From Lachnospiraceae bacterium UBA2868 (lineage in GTDB: Bacteria > Bacillota_A > Clostridia > Lachnospirales > Lachnospiraceae), in NCBI GenBank assembly GCA_002350465.1, contig DEEW01000003.1:1-5341 (forward strand): 5,341 nt of DNA. Reading direction: 5' to 3'. Positions 1 through 4,774 of the stretch are shown here, piece after piece. The notes beneath the pieces are model-generated. The model was not told where the DNA came from. It saw only the letters and a program-made list of their open reading frames with translations, and made no database searches. Positions within the stretch are counted from its first letter, which is position 1. Each line of letters opens with the position of its first letter. A program made the translations under genes and the position numbers.

Positions 1-182
1 GTCGGGTGGTTTATTGACTCGCGATAACGACGGAAAAAAGTGCGGAAACACTTTGTTATCTCGTCAGTGCATACATATTCCTCCAGCTCTTGCCACTTCT
101 GCTCTTCGTCCTCATTTCCGATCGTTACAACGCCCTGAATTGGACGAGTAATATCTTTCTTAAACAGGTCTTTAATGATCAT
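1..182 (-). CDS. brxC: BrxC, BREX ATPase, N-terminal fragment (cut by window edge)
   Basis: I translated this frame by hand: it starts MIIKDLFKKDITRPIQGVV and continues with QELEEYVCTDEI and FRTFFRRYRESINHP, 60 residues before the left edge. This is the typical BrxC opening: a short 'lF.kdi.R.I.gVv' segment, then 'W-QELeEyVvT-el..hF..FF..Y...i..P'. BrxC is the large (over 1000 residue) P-loop ATPase of BREX phage defence; its Walker motifs would lie beyond the edge, so catalytic competence cannot be judged. The ATG at 180-182 is preceded by AAGGAGA-type SD bases (about 192-198) lying inside the end of brxB, and the ATG overlaps the brxB stop as ATGA (179-182), so translation is probably coupled. 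No frameshift is seen in the visible part. The identity rests on family recall plus gene order A-B-C. Confidence 0.9.
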   Translation of the reverse strand, partial: MIIKDLFKKDITRPIQGVVTIGNEDEEQKWQELEEYVCTDEITKCFRTFFRRYRESINHP

Positions 183-778
183 TTCGACGCTCTCCTTTCG
201 ACCAGAGGAAATGCTCTGTAGTAATTATCATCATCGAGACGTTCAAATAGTCTCAATGTCATTTTCTCTTTTGTTTCATATCTTCCCGGATACATCATAA
301 CTACTGGATTCCTCCGGAATATGCTTTGCAGGTTATTCAGTATGGTATGACTCCTGACGATAGGGAACGCCTTTCCAACACCTGTGATAAGCACTATGCT
401 CTTGCCATCATCTTCGATATCATCCTTAAACTTATCGAGAAACGCATTCTCTTCCTCTTCGACCGATAGCAGTGTCTGGAATACTTCACGGAGCAGGACT
501 TCTTTGTCATAATCCTTTTCCATCCTCAGAACGTCCTCCATGTATCCCTCATCCTCTATGATCTCAAGCATCATCTCATAAAGATCAAATTCAACTATAG
601 CCGGATTCCTGTCTTTAAGCTTTTTCGTTTCCTTCCGTACCAGCAGTTCATCCGCTGGTGCATAATCAAATATGTAAAACCTTAGATCATTGGCAGTTCC
701 GTACCTTGTCAGTGCTTCGACACTAATCATTCTGTCTTCAAGTTCTATAAATCTTTCATTTAATGGTCTTTCTGCCAT
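179..778 (-). CDS. brxB: BrxB, BREX core protein (DUF1788 family)
   Basis: A 199-residue protein of the DUF1788/BrxB family, a required but poorly understood component of most BREX systems. Family signatures are all present: FYIFDYAP (residues 34-41), ITGVGKAFPIVRSH (131-144) followed by ILNNLQ, MMYPGRYE (161-168), and a C-terminal RLFERLDDDNYYRAFPLV (176-193). No signal peptide or membrane span is visible, so it should be cytoplasmic. I chose the ATG at 776-778 rather than the in-frame GTG at 788-790, because an AGGTGG SD (787-792) sits 8 bases before the ATG while the GTG has no SD and would overlap brxA. With this start only one base separates it from the brxA stop (780-782); its own stop overlaps the brxC start. 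The acidic stretch at 105-125 (EEEEN...DDIEDD) is not a named motif. Full length for the family, apparently intact. Confidence 0.93.
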   Translation of the reverse strand: MAERPLNERFIELEDRMISVEALTRYGTANDLRFYIFDYAPADELLVRKETKKLKDRNPAIVEFDLYEMMLEIIEDEGYMEDVLRMEKDYDKEVLLREVFQTLLSVEEEENAFLDKFKDDIEDDGKSIVLITGVGKAFPIVRSHTILNNLQSIFRRNPVVMMYPGRYETKEKMTLRLFERLDDDNYYRAFPLVERRASK

Positions 779-779
779 A

Positions 780-1385
780 TCAATCACCACCTAAAATTGC
801 TTTCAAAAAGTCTTTGTCTCCTATCAGTTCTATATGTTCTTCCACCGCAGGATGAATCATCATTCTTCCAACCACAATGGTTTTTCTCTCTCTCCTGCCA
901 AGCCCGGATTCAACCAAAATGTTACGATATCCCTTGGTAAGGCATTGCAATGTGAATCCGCCCCATTTTGCCACGATAAGATCGGTCTGCTTCTTACTCT
1001 CAAAGAATTCATCAAAATCATCGATTGAAAGATAATGCCTTTCCTGATTCATAAGAGCATCGCGATATCTTTCAAACAAAAAATCAAAAAACAGCGTGTC
1101 CGTCTTTGCGATGGCGTATACTAGAATAAATTTTGATGTGGCGACATCCCCATTATAGAATTCACTTAAAAGAAAATGATCCAAGGAGCAAAGACGGTTA
1201 AATAACACATTCGTAACCTCTCTTCTTCGCTCTTTGGACTCAATCTCAACATAATTCTCATCAAAACACTTCTGATAAATCTCATTTCGATCCATTCCGT
1301 CAAGCATCAATTTTGCTATCTTCTTCGCAATAGGGTACTTAAAGGGTGTTTTTTTAATGGCTGAAGAATATGGTTTTCTATTCAT
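780..1385 (-). CDS. brxA: BrxA, BREX core protein (DUF1819 family)
   Basis: A 201-residue, full-length DUF1819/BrxA protein. Recognisable family blocks are an N-terminal 'AIKKTPF' (residues 9-15) leading into a helical region, ILVYAIAKTDTLFFDFLFER (87-106), FFESKKQ..LIVAKWGGFT (127-145) and YRNILVESGL (153-162). BrxA was first predicted to be a NusB-like RNA-binding protein; work on proteobacterial homologues describes winged-helix folds and DNA binding. It is a core BREX component and normally the first gene of the operon, as here. The start is fixed: an in-frame TGA lies two codons upstream of the ATG at 1383-1385, and a GAGGA SD (1392-1396) sits 6 bases before it. The promoter-like region at 1386-1548 precedes it. 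BREX subtype cannot be decided because brxA-brxB-brxC is shared by type 1 and some other types. Confidence 0.93.
   Translation of the reverse strand: MNRKPYSSAIKKTPFKYPIAKKIAKLMLDGMDRNEIYQKCFDENYVEIESKERRREVTNVLFNRLCSLDHFLLSEFYNGDVATSKFILVYAIAKTDTLFFDFLFERYRDALMNQERHYLSIDDFDEFFESKKQTDLIVAKWGGFTLQCLTKGYRNILVESGLGRRERKTIVVGRMMIHPAVEEHIELIGDKDFLKAILGGD
787..792 (-). promoter_or_regulatory. Ribosome binding site deciding the brxB start
   Basis: AGGTGG on the minus strand lies 8 bases before the ATG at 778 and inside the last codons of brxA. It supports ATG 778 over the upstream GTG at 790, which would overlap the SD itself. Its placement inside brxA fits translational coupling of the two genes. 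Confidence 0.7.
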
Positions 1386-1399
1386 AGTTCATCCTCATA

Positions 1400-1414
1400 A
1401 ATAATAGTATTATT
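1400..1414. promoter_or_regulatory. 15-bp perfect palindrome in the predicted brxA 5' UTR
   Basis: On the plus strand AATAATA-G-TATTATT is a perfect inverted repeat with 7-bp arms and one central base. It lies between the predicted transcription start (near 1421) and the brxA SD (1392-1396). In DNA it could be a repressor operator just downstream of the start site. As RNA it could form only a weak A/U hairpin, and the 1-base loop makes that unlikely. The region is AT-rich, so chance is a real alternative. Confidence 0.4.
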
Positions 1415-1427
1415 ACTTACGAGTATA

Positions 1428-1456
1428 AAGATAACAAAAAGAGAGATCATAGTCAA
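1428..1456 (-). promoter_or_regulatory. Predicted sigma-A promoter of the BREX operon
   Basis: On the minus strand TTGACT (1451-1456, 5 of 6 matches to the -35 consensus) is followed after exactly 17 bases by TATCTT (1428-1433, 4 of 6 matches to the -10 consensus). The spacer is T-rich. A start site near 1421 would give a leader of roughly 35 bases before brxA. It sits in the only sizeable intergenic gap of the window, directly before the first BREX gene. A TATACT at 1422-1427 looks like a better -10 but has no matching -35 at proper distance. Confidence 0.55.
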
Positions 1457-1477
1457 TAAAAGCGTTCCTTTTCAGAT

Positions 1478-1487
1478 GCAAATTTGC
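1478..1487. promoter_or_regulatory. 10-bp palindrome, operator-like half-site pair (distal element A)
   Basis: GCAAATTTGC is a perfect palindrome about 22 bp upstream of the predicted -35 box. It uses the same GCAAAT half-site as the 17-bp palindrome at 1494-1510. Placement upstream of the -35 is what an activator site or a distal repressor site would show. No regulator gene is visible in the window. Confidence 0.45.
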
Positions 1488-1493
1488 TTGGTT

Positions 1494-1510
1494 GCAAATA
1501 TACTATTTGC
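1494..1510. promoter_or_regulatory. 17-bp palindrome, operator-like (distal element B)
   Basis: GCAAATATACTATTTGC has perfect 7-bp arms GCAAATA / TATTTGC around TAC. With the palindrome at 1478-1487 it gives four copies of GCAAAT/ATTTGC within 33 bp, with centres about 20 bp apart (close to two helical turns). That is a plausible binding region for a dimeric DNA-binding protein controlling BREX. It does not look like an intrinsic terminator, since the stem is A/T-rich and no U-run follows on either strand. Confidence 0.5.
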
Positions 1511-1548
1511 TGGATTTTATACTTGGTGCTGCTTCCTCTATTTTTTCA

Positions 1549-2034
1549 TCATAAACTCCGCGACATATAAACCTTTGCATATTTTGCAATCAACAATGTT
1601 TTACTATCATTGATCAACATGATTCTAAAAGTGTCATATCCTGTAAAAGCATCTGCTTGGACGTAATGATTCTCATTACACATCAAATCCCCATTATTGT
1701 CGTAAAGGTTAATCTTAATATAGGCGCTACACGTCATTGGTTCATTATTTAGAGCGGAGACCTCAACGAGAAGATCACAATCTGCATCATTCTCTTCATC
1801 CTCCGTTCCATATGGACAATAAGCAACTTGAAGCGCATTAAGATTAAAACAATTAAACGATGCTCTTACTACTTCTGTGTTTTTCTTCAGTTCTTTTGCC
1901 TGTTCTTCATACATTGTTGCCTCCTGCTGAGCCCATCTGATACAACTATTTATCCAGTATTTCCCCGAATAATATGATCTCCCTTCTCGGTCAACATAAT
2001 ACCCTCGCCTGTCGCAAATAACTTCAGCTTGCAT
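1549..2034 (-). CDS. Hypothetical protein, 161 residues, helix plus beta-rich C-terminal domain
   Basis: I do not recognise this protein. It has no signal peptide or membrane segment. Residues 10-24 carry RRGYYVDREGRSYYS, rich in Tyr/Arg. Residues 26-54 look like a charged helix (WAQQEATMYEEQAKELKK). From about 55 onward the pattern is alternating hydrophobic strands with turns such as YDNNGDL (111-117), resembling a small beta-sandwich; this fold is inference. Six cysteines are scattered without a clear metal motif. I chose ATG 2032-2034, which has GGGAGG (2040-2045) 5 bases before it. An in-frame TTG at 2131-2133 would add 33 residues and overlap the Sel1 gene but lacks a convincing SD. It is the gene nearest to BREX, followed by the 163-base control region, and its base composition is closer to the BREX genes than to the genes before it. 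Confidence 0.75.
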   Translation of the reverse strand: MQAEVICDRRGYYVDREGRSYYSGKYWINSCIRWAQQEATMYEEQAKELKKNTEVVRASFNCFNLNALQVAYCPYGTEDEENDADCDLLVEVSALNNEPMTCSAYIKINLYDNNGDLMCNENHYVQADAFTGYDTFRIMLINDSKTLLIAKYAKVYMSRSL

Positions 2035-2039
2035 CCCCG

Positions 2040-2045
2040 CCTCCC
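2040..2045 (-). promoter_or_regulatory. Ribosome binding site of the 161-residue gene, inside an inverted repeat
   Basis: GGGAGG on the minus strand lies 5 bases before the ATG at 2034 and decides this start. Five of its six bases belong to the right arm of the 11-bp inverted repeat (2041-2051), so base pairing with 2133-2143 would hide it from the ribosome. Confidence 0.65.
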
Positions 2046-2143
2046 ACCCCTGTTTATGCCTTATTTGGCTTGGGTTGTTCGGCAGGTGTTGGCAGGTTGG
2101 TGTGGTGCTGTTATGGATGCTCCTTCCACTCAAGGGGTGGGAG
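2041..2143. repeat. Perfect 11-bp inverted repeat flanking the Sel1-gene end (possible SD-masking stem)
   Basis: CTCCCACCCCT at 2041-2051 is exactly complementary to AGGGGTGGGAG at 2133-2143, with 81 bases between the arms. In the minus-strand transcript the first arm lies in the last codons of the Sel1 gene and the second contains the SD of the next gene. Eight of the eleven pairs are G:C, so the stem would be stable despite the long loop. A ribosome finishing the Sel1 gene would disrupt the first arm and free the SD, which suggests translational coupling. An alternative is a scar of a rearrangement. Confidence 0.55.
2081..2100. repeat. Two tandem 10-bp imperfect repeats in a C-rich leader
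   Basis: GGCAGGTGTT at 2081-2090 is followed directly by GGCAGGTTGG at 2091-2100 (first 7 bases identical). They lie in the untranslated spacer between the Sel1 gene and the 161-residue gene, a stretch that on the transcribed strand is rich in C and A and poor in G. No function is assigned. Confidence 0.4.
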
Positions 2144-2941
2144 CTGCTTTGCTATCTTCTTTCTGATCACGGTCTGTGCTTTTATGACATATTCAAGGTC
2201 TTTTTGTGCATATATGTCGCCATCCATTATCTGGGTATAGAAGTGCTGCTCTGCCCTCTGATAAAACATCAGGGCACAAGTATATGACTTATCTACGCCT
2301 ATTCCCTCATAAAACGCATCACCCATTCGCTTGAGGATATTGCCGAAACAGTCGCAGTTATCCATATTATTGGCATCGTTAAAAGCCTTATTGTATAAGG
2401 TGAAGGCTGTAGAGGGGCTTTTATCGACGTAATACCCGTATCTGTACATGTCCCCGACTTTATAAAGGGCTTCCACCTGTCCCTGCAGGGCTGCCATTGT
2501 GAAATACTTGTATGCTTTCTCGTAGTTTATTTCCGTATCACGTCCGTAATAGTACACATAGCCAAGGTTTTCAGCAGGAAGTGGATATCCTGTCTTCACT
2601 GCCATCTCGTAATATTCCCTTGCTTTCTTATAGCTTTGTATGCCACAGCGGCCGGTATAATACAGGGAACCCATATTATTCATGCATACGGGATTTCCCT
2701 CATCTATACCGATCTGGTATACGGTCTTTAAGTATTCGAATACAGAAGATGGCATTGATTTTTCTGCATCGCTGTTATGAAGGGCATACGCAACATCGAA
2801 TATGGTTGTACCCTCATCCTCCGATGACAGAGCTTTTACTGTTATGTCAAAGGTCTGCTTATAGTCGGTATCTTTTGTCTCTTTTACGATATTCTGAAGC
2901 ATCTCTGCAAAACTGATGACAAGATTTACTTTGCTATTCAT
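2111..2941 (-). CDS. Sel1-repeat (TPR-like) protein
   Basis: A 276-residue soluble protein. Residues 1-80 are a helical lead-in without clear repeats. Then four Sel1-like repeats follow, roughly at 83-118 (NNMGSLYYTGRCG..YKKAREYYEMA), 119-154 (ENLGYVYYYG..NYEKAYKYFTMAA), 155-192 (YKVGDMYRYGYYVD..TAFTLYNKA) and 199-233 (KRMGDAFYEGIGVDKS..ALMFYQRA). Each shows the family pattern of a small residue and Gly-x-x-Tyr in helix A and an aromatic-rich helix B ending in Ala. Sel1 repeats form an alpha-solenoid that binds proteins, so a scaffold or adaptor role is likely; the partner is unknown. No secretion signal is present, so it is presumably cytoplasmic. The C-terminus (240-276) is a charged helix. 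An SD GGAGGT (2948-2953) lies 6 bases before the ATG, and 18 bases separate it from the acidic gene upstream. Its last codons form one arm of the 11-bp inverted repeat. Confidence 0.88.
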   Translation of the reverse strand: MNSKVNLVISFAEMLQNIVKETKDTDYKQTFDITVKALSSEDEGTTIFDVAYALHNSDAEKSMPSSVFEYLKTVYQIGIDEGNPVCMNNMGSLYYTGRCGIQSYKKAREYYEMAVKTGYPLPAENLGYVYYYGRDTEINYEKAYKYFTMAALQGQVEALYKVGDMYRYGYYVDKSPSTAFTLYNKAFNDANNMDNCDCFGNILKRMGDAFYEGIGVDKSYTCALMFYQRAEQHFYTQIMDGDIYAQKDLEYVIKAQTVIRKKIAKQLPPLEWKEHP

Positions 2942-2959
2942 GGTGTGACCTCCATCCGG

Positions 2960-3148
2960 CTAGAAATCGAAGATCTCGTCTACCGCACCGCTTGCGATAG
3001 CCTCGTCCTCTTCGTCAAAATCATCATCCCCTTTGCACTCCCTATGCTCATCTTCTTCAAGCATCCCGAGTATCACAGCATCATCGAGCATGCCCGGCTT
3101 TCCGTCCCCAAATACGTCTATTCCGAAAATACTGTCAAAGAATCCCAT
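2960..3148 (-). CDS. Small, highly acidic protein with degenerate EF-hand-like loop
   Basis: A 62-residue protein that I cannot place in a named family. It opens with MGFFDSIFGI, an amphipathic, phenylalanine-rich stretch, followed by DVFGDGKPGMLD (residues 11-22). This resembles a 12-residue EF-hand/dockerin calcium loop with matches at positions 1, 5, 6 and 12, but positions 3 (Phe) and 8 (Pro) break the consensus, so calcium binding is doubtful. The second half is extremely acidic (DDDFDEEDE, 41-49) and ends in an aromatic tail, VDEIFDF. The start ATG 3146-3148 is chosen because GGAGG (3157-3161) sits 8 bases upstream; the in-frame ATG at 3164-3166 would place that SD inside the gene. It lies 31 bases after the lipoprotein gene and 18 before the Sel1 gene, so it is probably co-transcribed with both. 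Confidence 0.75.
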   Translation of the reverse strand: MGFFDSIFGIDVFGDGKPGMLDDAVILGMLEEDEHRECKGDDDFDEEDEAIASGAVDEIFDF

Positions 3149-3156
3149 AATTCTTT

Positions 3157-3161
3157 CCTCC
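3157..3161 (-). promoter_or_regulatory. Ribosome binding site deciding the start of the acidic 62-residue gene
   Basis: GGAGG on the minus strand, 8 bases before ATG 3148. It argues against the longer reading from ATG 3166, which would add six residues (MAEERI) encoded by the SD region itself. Confidence 0.7.
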
Positions 3162-3179
3162 GCCAAAAGGCTGCTTATC

Positions 3180-4268
3180 CTACTGACCCATAAATCTCAG
3201 GTATTCTCCCGTGTCGGCATTGGCAGCGCAGAATCCGTATCCTTCCGTGTCTACAGGTACGTTATATACAAACGATCCTGTCTCCGGCATGTTGGGGTTT
3301 GTCTCCCTGTAGAGAAGGTAGTCATCAAGTGAGAATGTAGCGTCCGAATCATACATAAACGTCCTGCCCTGGTTGTCCTGAAGCGGAAGATCCGATGCCG
3401 AAAACTCAGACGGATTCTTTGTCGTGTTTTCAACCTTCACAGTAAACACGATATACTTGCTGCCCTCCGGCGCTACCGATTCAGAATAATCATTTGTAAG
3501 CTTATCCGTTTCCTTACAGTCAAGGACAGTCAGCTTAATTGTTGCAAGCTGTACTTCCTGTCCCATCGGAATATCGGTGTATACTATTTCTTCCTCTTCA
3601 TCGCTTTTGTCCGTCTCATTTACAACCGTTATATCCGACGATGAACTGCTTTCTGTTGAAGAGCTGCTGTCGCCCCCAAAAGAATCCCCTACGCGCTCAA
3701 AAGCTTTTAGAATATTGCAGGTCATAACATTGGCAACATCATCCGATACTTCCGCAACCTTCCAGTCGCCATCGCTCTTTTTACACTTGATGGCAACCGT
3801 GCTGTCCGTTGTGGAAAGTGTAGTTTCCTGCAGTTTTTGCTGAAAAATGGTAAGAAGGAGGTTACTCATCTGCTCTTCTGAGGCTCCTGCAAAAGCCATA
3901 CCGATCCCCTGAGTGAAATACTCAGCCATCGCGCTTGTTATCACCGGCGATGCATCGGTATACGTAAACTTCACATTTACAGTCGCATCCTCCCCGTCAG
4001 TATTGGCATCCACGATCTCATAGTTGATGTTCCCTGACTGCTCTTTGATAAAAGCCGTAAATACCTCAAGCTCCTCATCTTCACCCGCAAACGGGTCTTT
4101 AACCTGATCATCAGGGTTTAAAAGACACTCGTTCATCTTTGCATAATCAAGTGTTTTCATCCCATCACAGAACTTGCCAACAACTGATTTGGGATTTTTT
4201 CCACAACCAGTAAGTAAAACCATACATAAAACAGTTAATAACAGCCCCCAAAATACTTTCTTCTTCAT
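3180..4268 (-). CDS. Lipoprotein with DUF4352-like C-terminal domain
   Basis: A 362-residue exported lipoprotein. Residues 1-22 are a lipoprotein signal: MKKK, a hydrophobic core, then lipobox LTGC with the lipidated Cys at 22, so it should be anchored on the outer face of the membrane. Residues 25-185 form an alpha/beta domain beginning KSVVGKFCDGMKTLDYAKMN, in the style of NTF2-like DUF4878/DUF5105 domains common in clostridial lipoproteins. Residues 196-228 are a disordered Ser/Glu linker (poly-Ser, then DEEEE). Residues 233-360 match the DUF4352 immunoglobulin-like pattern: GQEVQLATIKLTVLD, then PEGSKYIVFTVKVENTTKNP and LQDNQGRTF. The ligand is unknown. I chose ATG 4266-4268: it places the signal peptide at the N-terminus and has GGAGG (4277-4281) 8 bases upstream. 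A start at 4331 would bury the signal 21 residues in and overlap the previous gene. Confidence 0.9.
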   Translation of the reverse strand: MKKKVFWGLLLTVLCMVLLTGCGKNPKSVVGKFCDGMKTLDYAKMNECLLNPDDQVKDPFAGEDEELEVFTAFIKEQSGNINYEIVDANTDGEDATVNVKFTYTDASPVITSAMAEYFTQGIGMAFAGASEEQMSNLLLTIFQQKLQETTLSTTDSTVAIKCKKSDGDWKVAEVSDDVANVMTCNILKAFERVGDSFGGDSSSSTESSSSSDITVVNETDKSDEEEEIVYTDIPMGQEVQLATIKLTVLDCKETDKLTNDYSESVAPEGSKYIVFTVKVENTTKNPSEFSASDLPLQDNQGRTFMYDSDATFSLDDYLLYRETNPNMPETGSFVYNVPVDTEGYGFCAANADTGEYLRFMGQ

Positions 4269-4276
4269 GATAATTT

Positions 4277-4281
4277 CCTCC
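4277..4281 (-). promoter_or_regulatory. Ribosome binding site deciding the lipoprotein start
   Basis: GGAGG on the minus strand, 8 bases before ATG 4268 and in the 31-base gap after the preceding gene. Together with the signal peptide placement it rules out the longer in-frame reading from 4331. Confidence 0.8.
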
Positions 4282-4299
4282 GTTTCACACTCTGGCGTA

Positions 4300-4581
4300 C
4301 TATGCAACGCCACGTCTATGTTTACTGTCATAAGCGCTCATGTCTTCGTTTGCCTTATCTATAATCTTGTTCCTGTCAGGATCCGGAAGGGAAAGTACCT
4401 TCTCATAAAGGACATCCATGCAGTCTGCCAGGAAATAAGCCGCATCCTCCGAGTGATCATCCTTGGCAAAGTCATAGATCTTACTCCACCTGCAAAGAAG
4501 ATCTTCTGCGTTAAATCCTCTAAACTCCCAAAAATCCATTTCCATGTTGAACATATAGCTGTTATTTGCAACGATACTCAT
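4300..4581 (-). CDS. Hypothetical protein, 93 residues, helical and acidic
   Basis: I do not recognise a family. The protein starts MSIVANNSYMFNMEMDFWEF, with a Met/Phe/Trp-rich N-terminus that could be a pair of beta strands. From residue 24 it looks helical: NAEDLLCRWSKIYDFAK, then EDAAYFLADCMDVLYEKVLSLPD and a final charged helix ending DSKHRRGVA. There is no signal peptide or membrane span, so it is probably cytoplasmic. Two cysteines (30 and 54) form no motif. ATG 4579-4581 is preceded by AGGGG (4589-4593) 7 bases upstream. It lies 66 bases after the four-cysteine peptide gene and 31 before the lipoprotein gene, so it is probably part of the same operon. Confidence 0.8.
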   Translation of the reverse strand: MSIVANNSYMFNMEMDFWEFRGFNAEDLLCRWSKIYDFAKDDHSEDAAYFLADCMDVLYEKVLSLPDPDRNKIIDKANEDMSAYDSKHRRGVA

Positions 4582-4647
4582 GATTTATCCCCTTCCTGAT
4601 ATCATTTTACCGATTCCTTTAATTATTTAGGTCTCCCGTCAGGCGAC

Positions 4648-4755
4648 TTATCTGTCATACTTGCATCTTTCATAGTATTCACAGGTCGGGCAGAAGCTCC
4701 CGCACTGCATATTCCTGTTAAACTTCATTCTGATCCAATAAATAAGCTTTGACAT
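4648..4755 (-). CDS. 35-residue four-cysteine peptide
   Basis: A short gene with a strong SD, AGGGGAG (4761-4767), 5 bases before the ATG at 4753-4755. The product begins MSKLIYWIRMKFNRNMQ and continues CGSFCPTCEYYERCKYDR. The cysteines fall at 18, 22, 25 and 31 (C-x3-C-x2-C-x5-C), a spacing suitable for binding a zinc ion or an iron-sulfur cluster. The N-terminal part is basic and hydrophobic, possibly an amphipathic helix that touches the membrane. I know of no named family. An in-frame ATG at 4771-4773 would add six residues, but the SD lies between the two starts and favours the shorter form. It sits in the 193-base space between two other genes of the cluster with the same direction and spacing style, which supports it being real. 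Confidence 0.65.
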   Translation of the reverse strand: MSKLIYWIRMKFNRNMQCGSFCPTCEYYERCKYDR

Positions 4756-4774
4756 ATTTACTCCCCTTTTCATG

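Noticed and set aside
1382..1450. A 22-codon hydrophobic frame (MISLFVIFILVSNNTIIYED, then EL) on the minus strand whose stop overlaps the brxA start as ATGA, looking like a leader peptide.
   Set aside because: It has no SD at a usable distance, and its ATG lies in the predicted promoter spacer, upstream of the expected transcription start. AT-rich sequence easily gives such frames. It would matter only if transcription reads in from the upstream genes.
1461..1475. AAAAG...CTTTT inverted repeat before the BREX promoter as a terminator of the upstream operon.
   Set aside because: The arms are only 5 bp and almost all A:T, and the following bases form the -35 box rather than a U-run.
2035..2133. 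A 33-residue N-terminal extension of the 161-residue protein from a TTG at 2133.
   Set aside because: The extension is rich in Pro, Asn and Gln without domain character, overlaps the Sel1 gene and lacks a good SD, while ATG 2034 has a strong SD 5 bases upstream.
834..4599. Several plus-strand open frames of 60-140 codons opposite the minus-strand genes.
   Set aside because: They lie antisense to well-supported genes, have low-complexity or unnatural composition (runs of Ser, Pro, Leu and Cys) and no SD or family features.
4631..4647. GTCTCC...GGCGAC hairpin after the four-cysteine peptide gene as a possible terminator.
   Set aside because: The stem has a mismatch and only six positions, and the downstream transcribed sequence is A-rich rather than a U-run.
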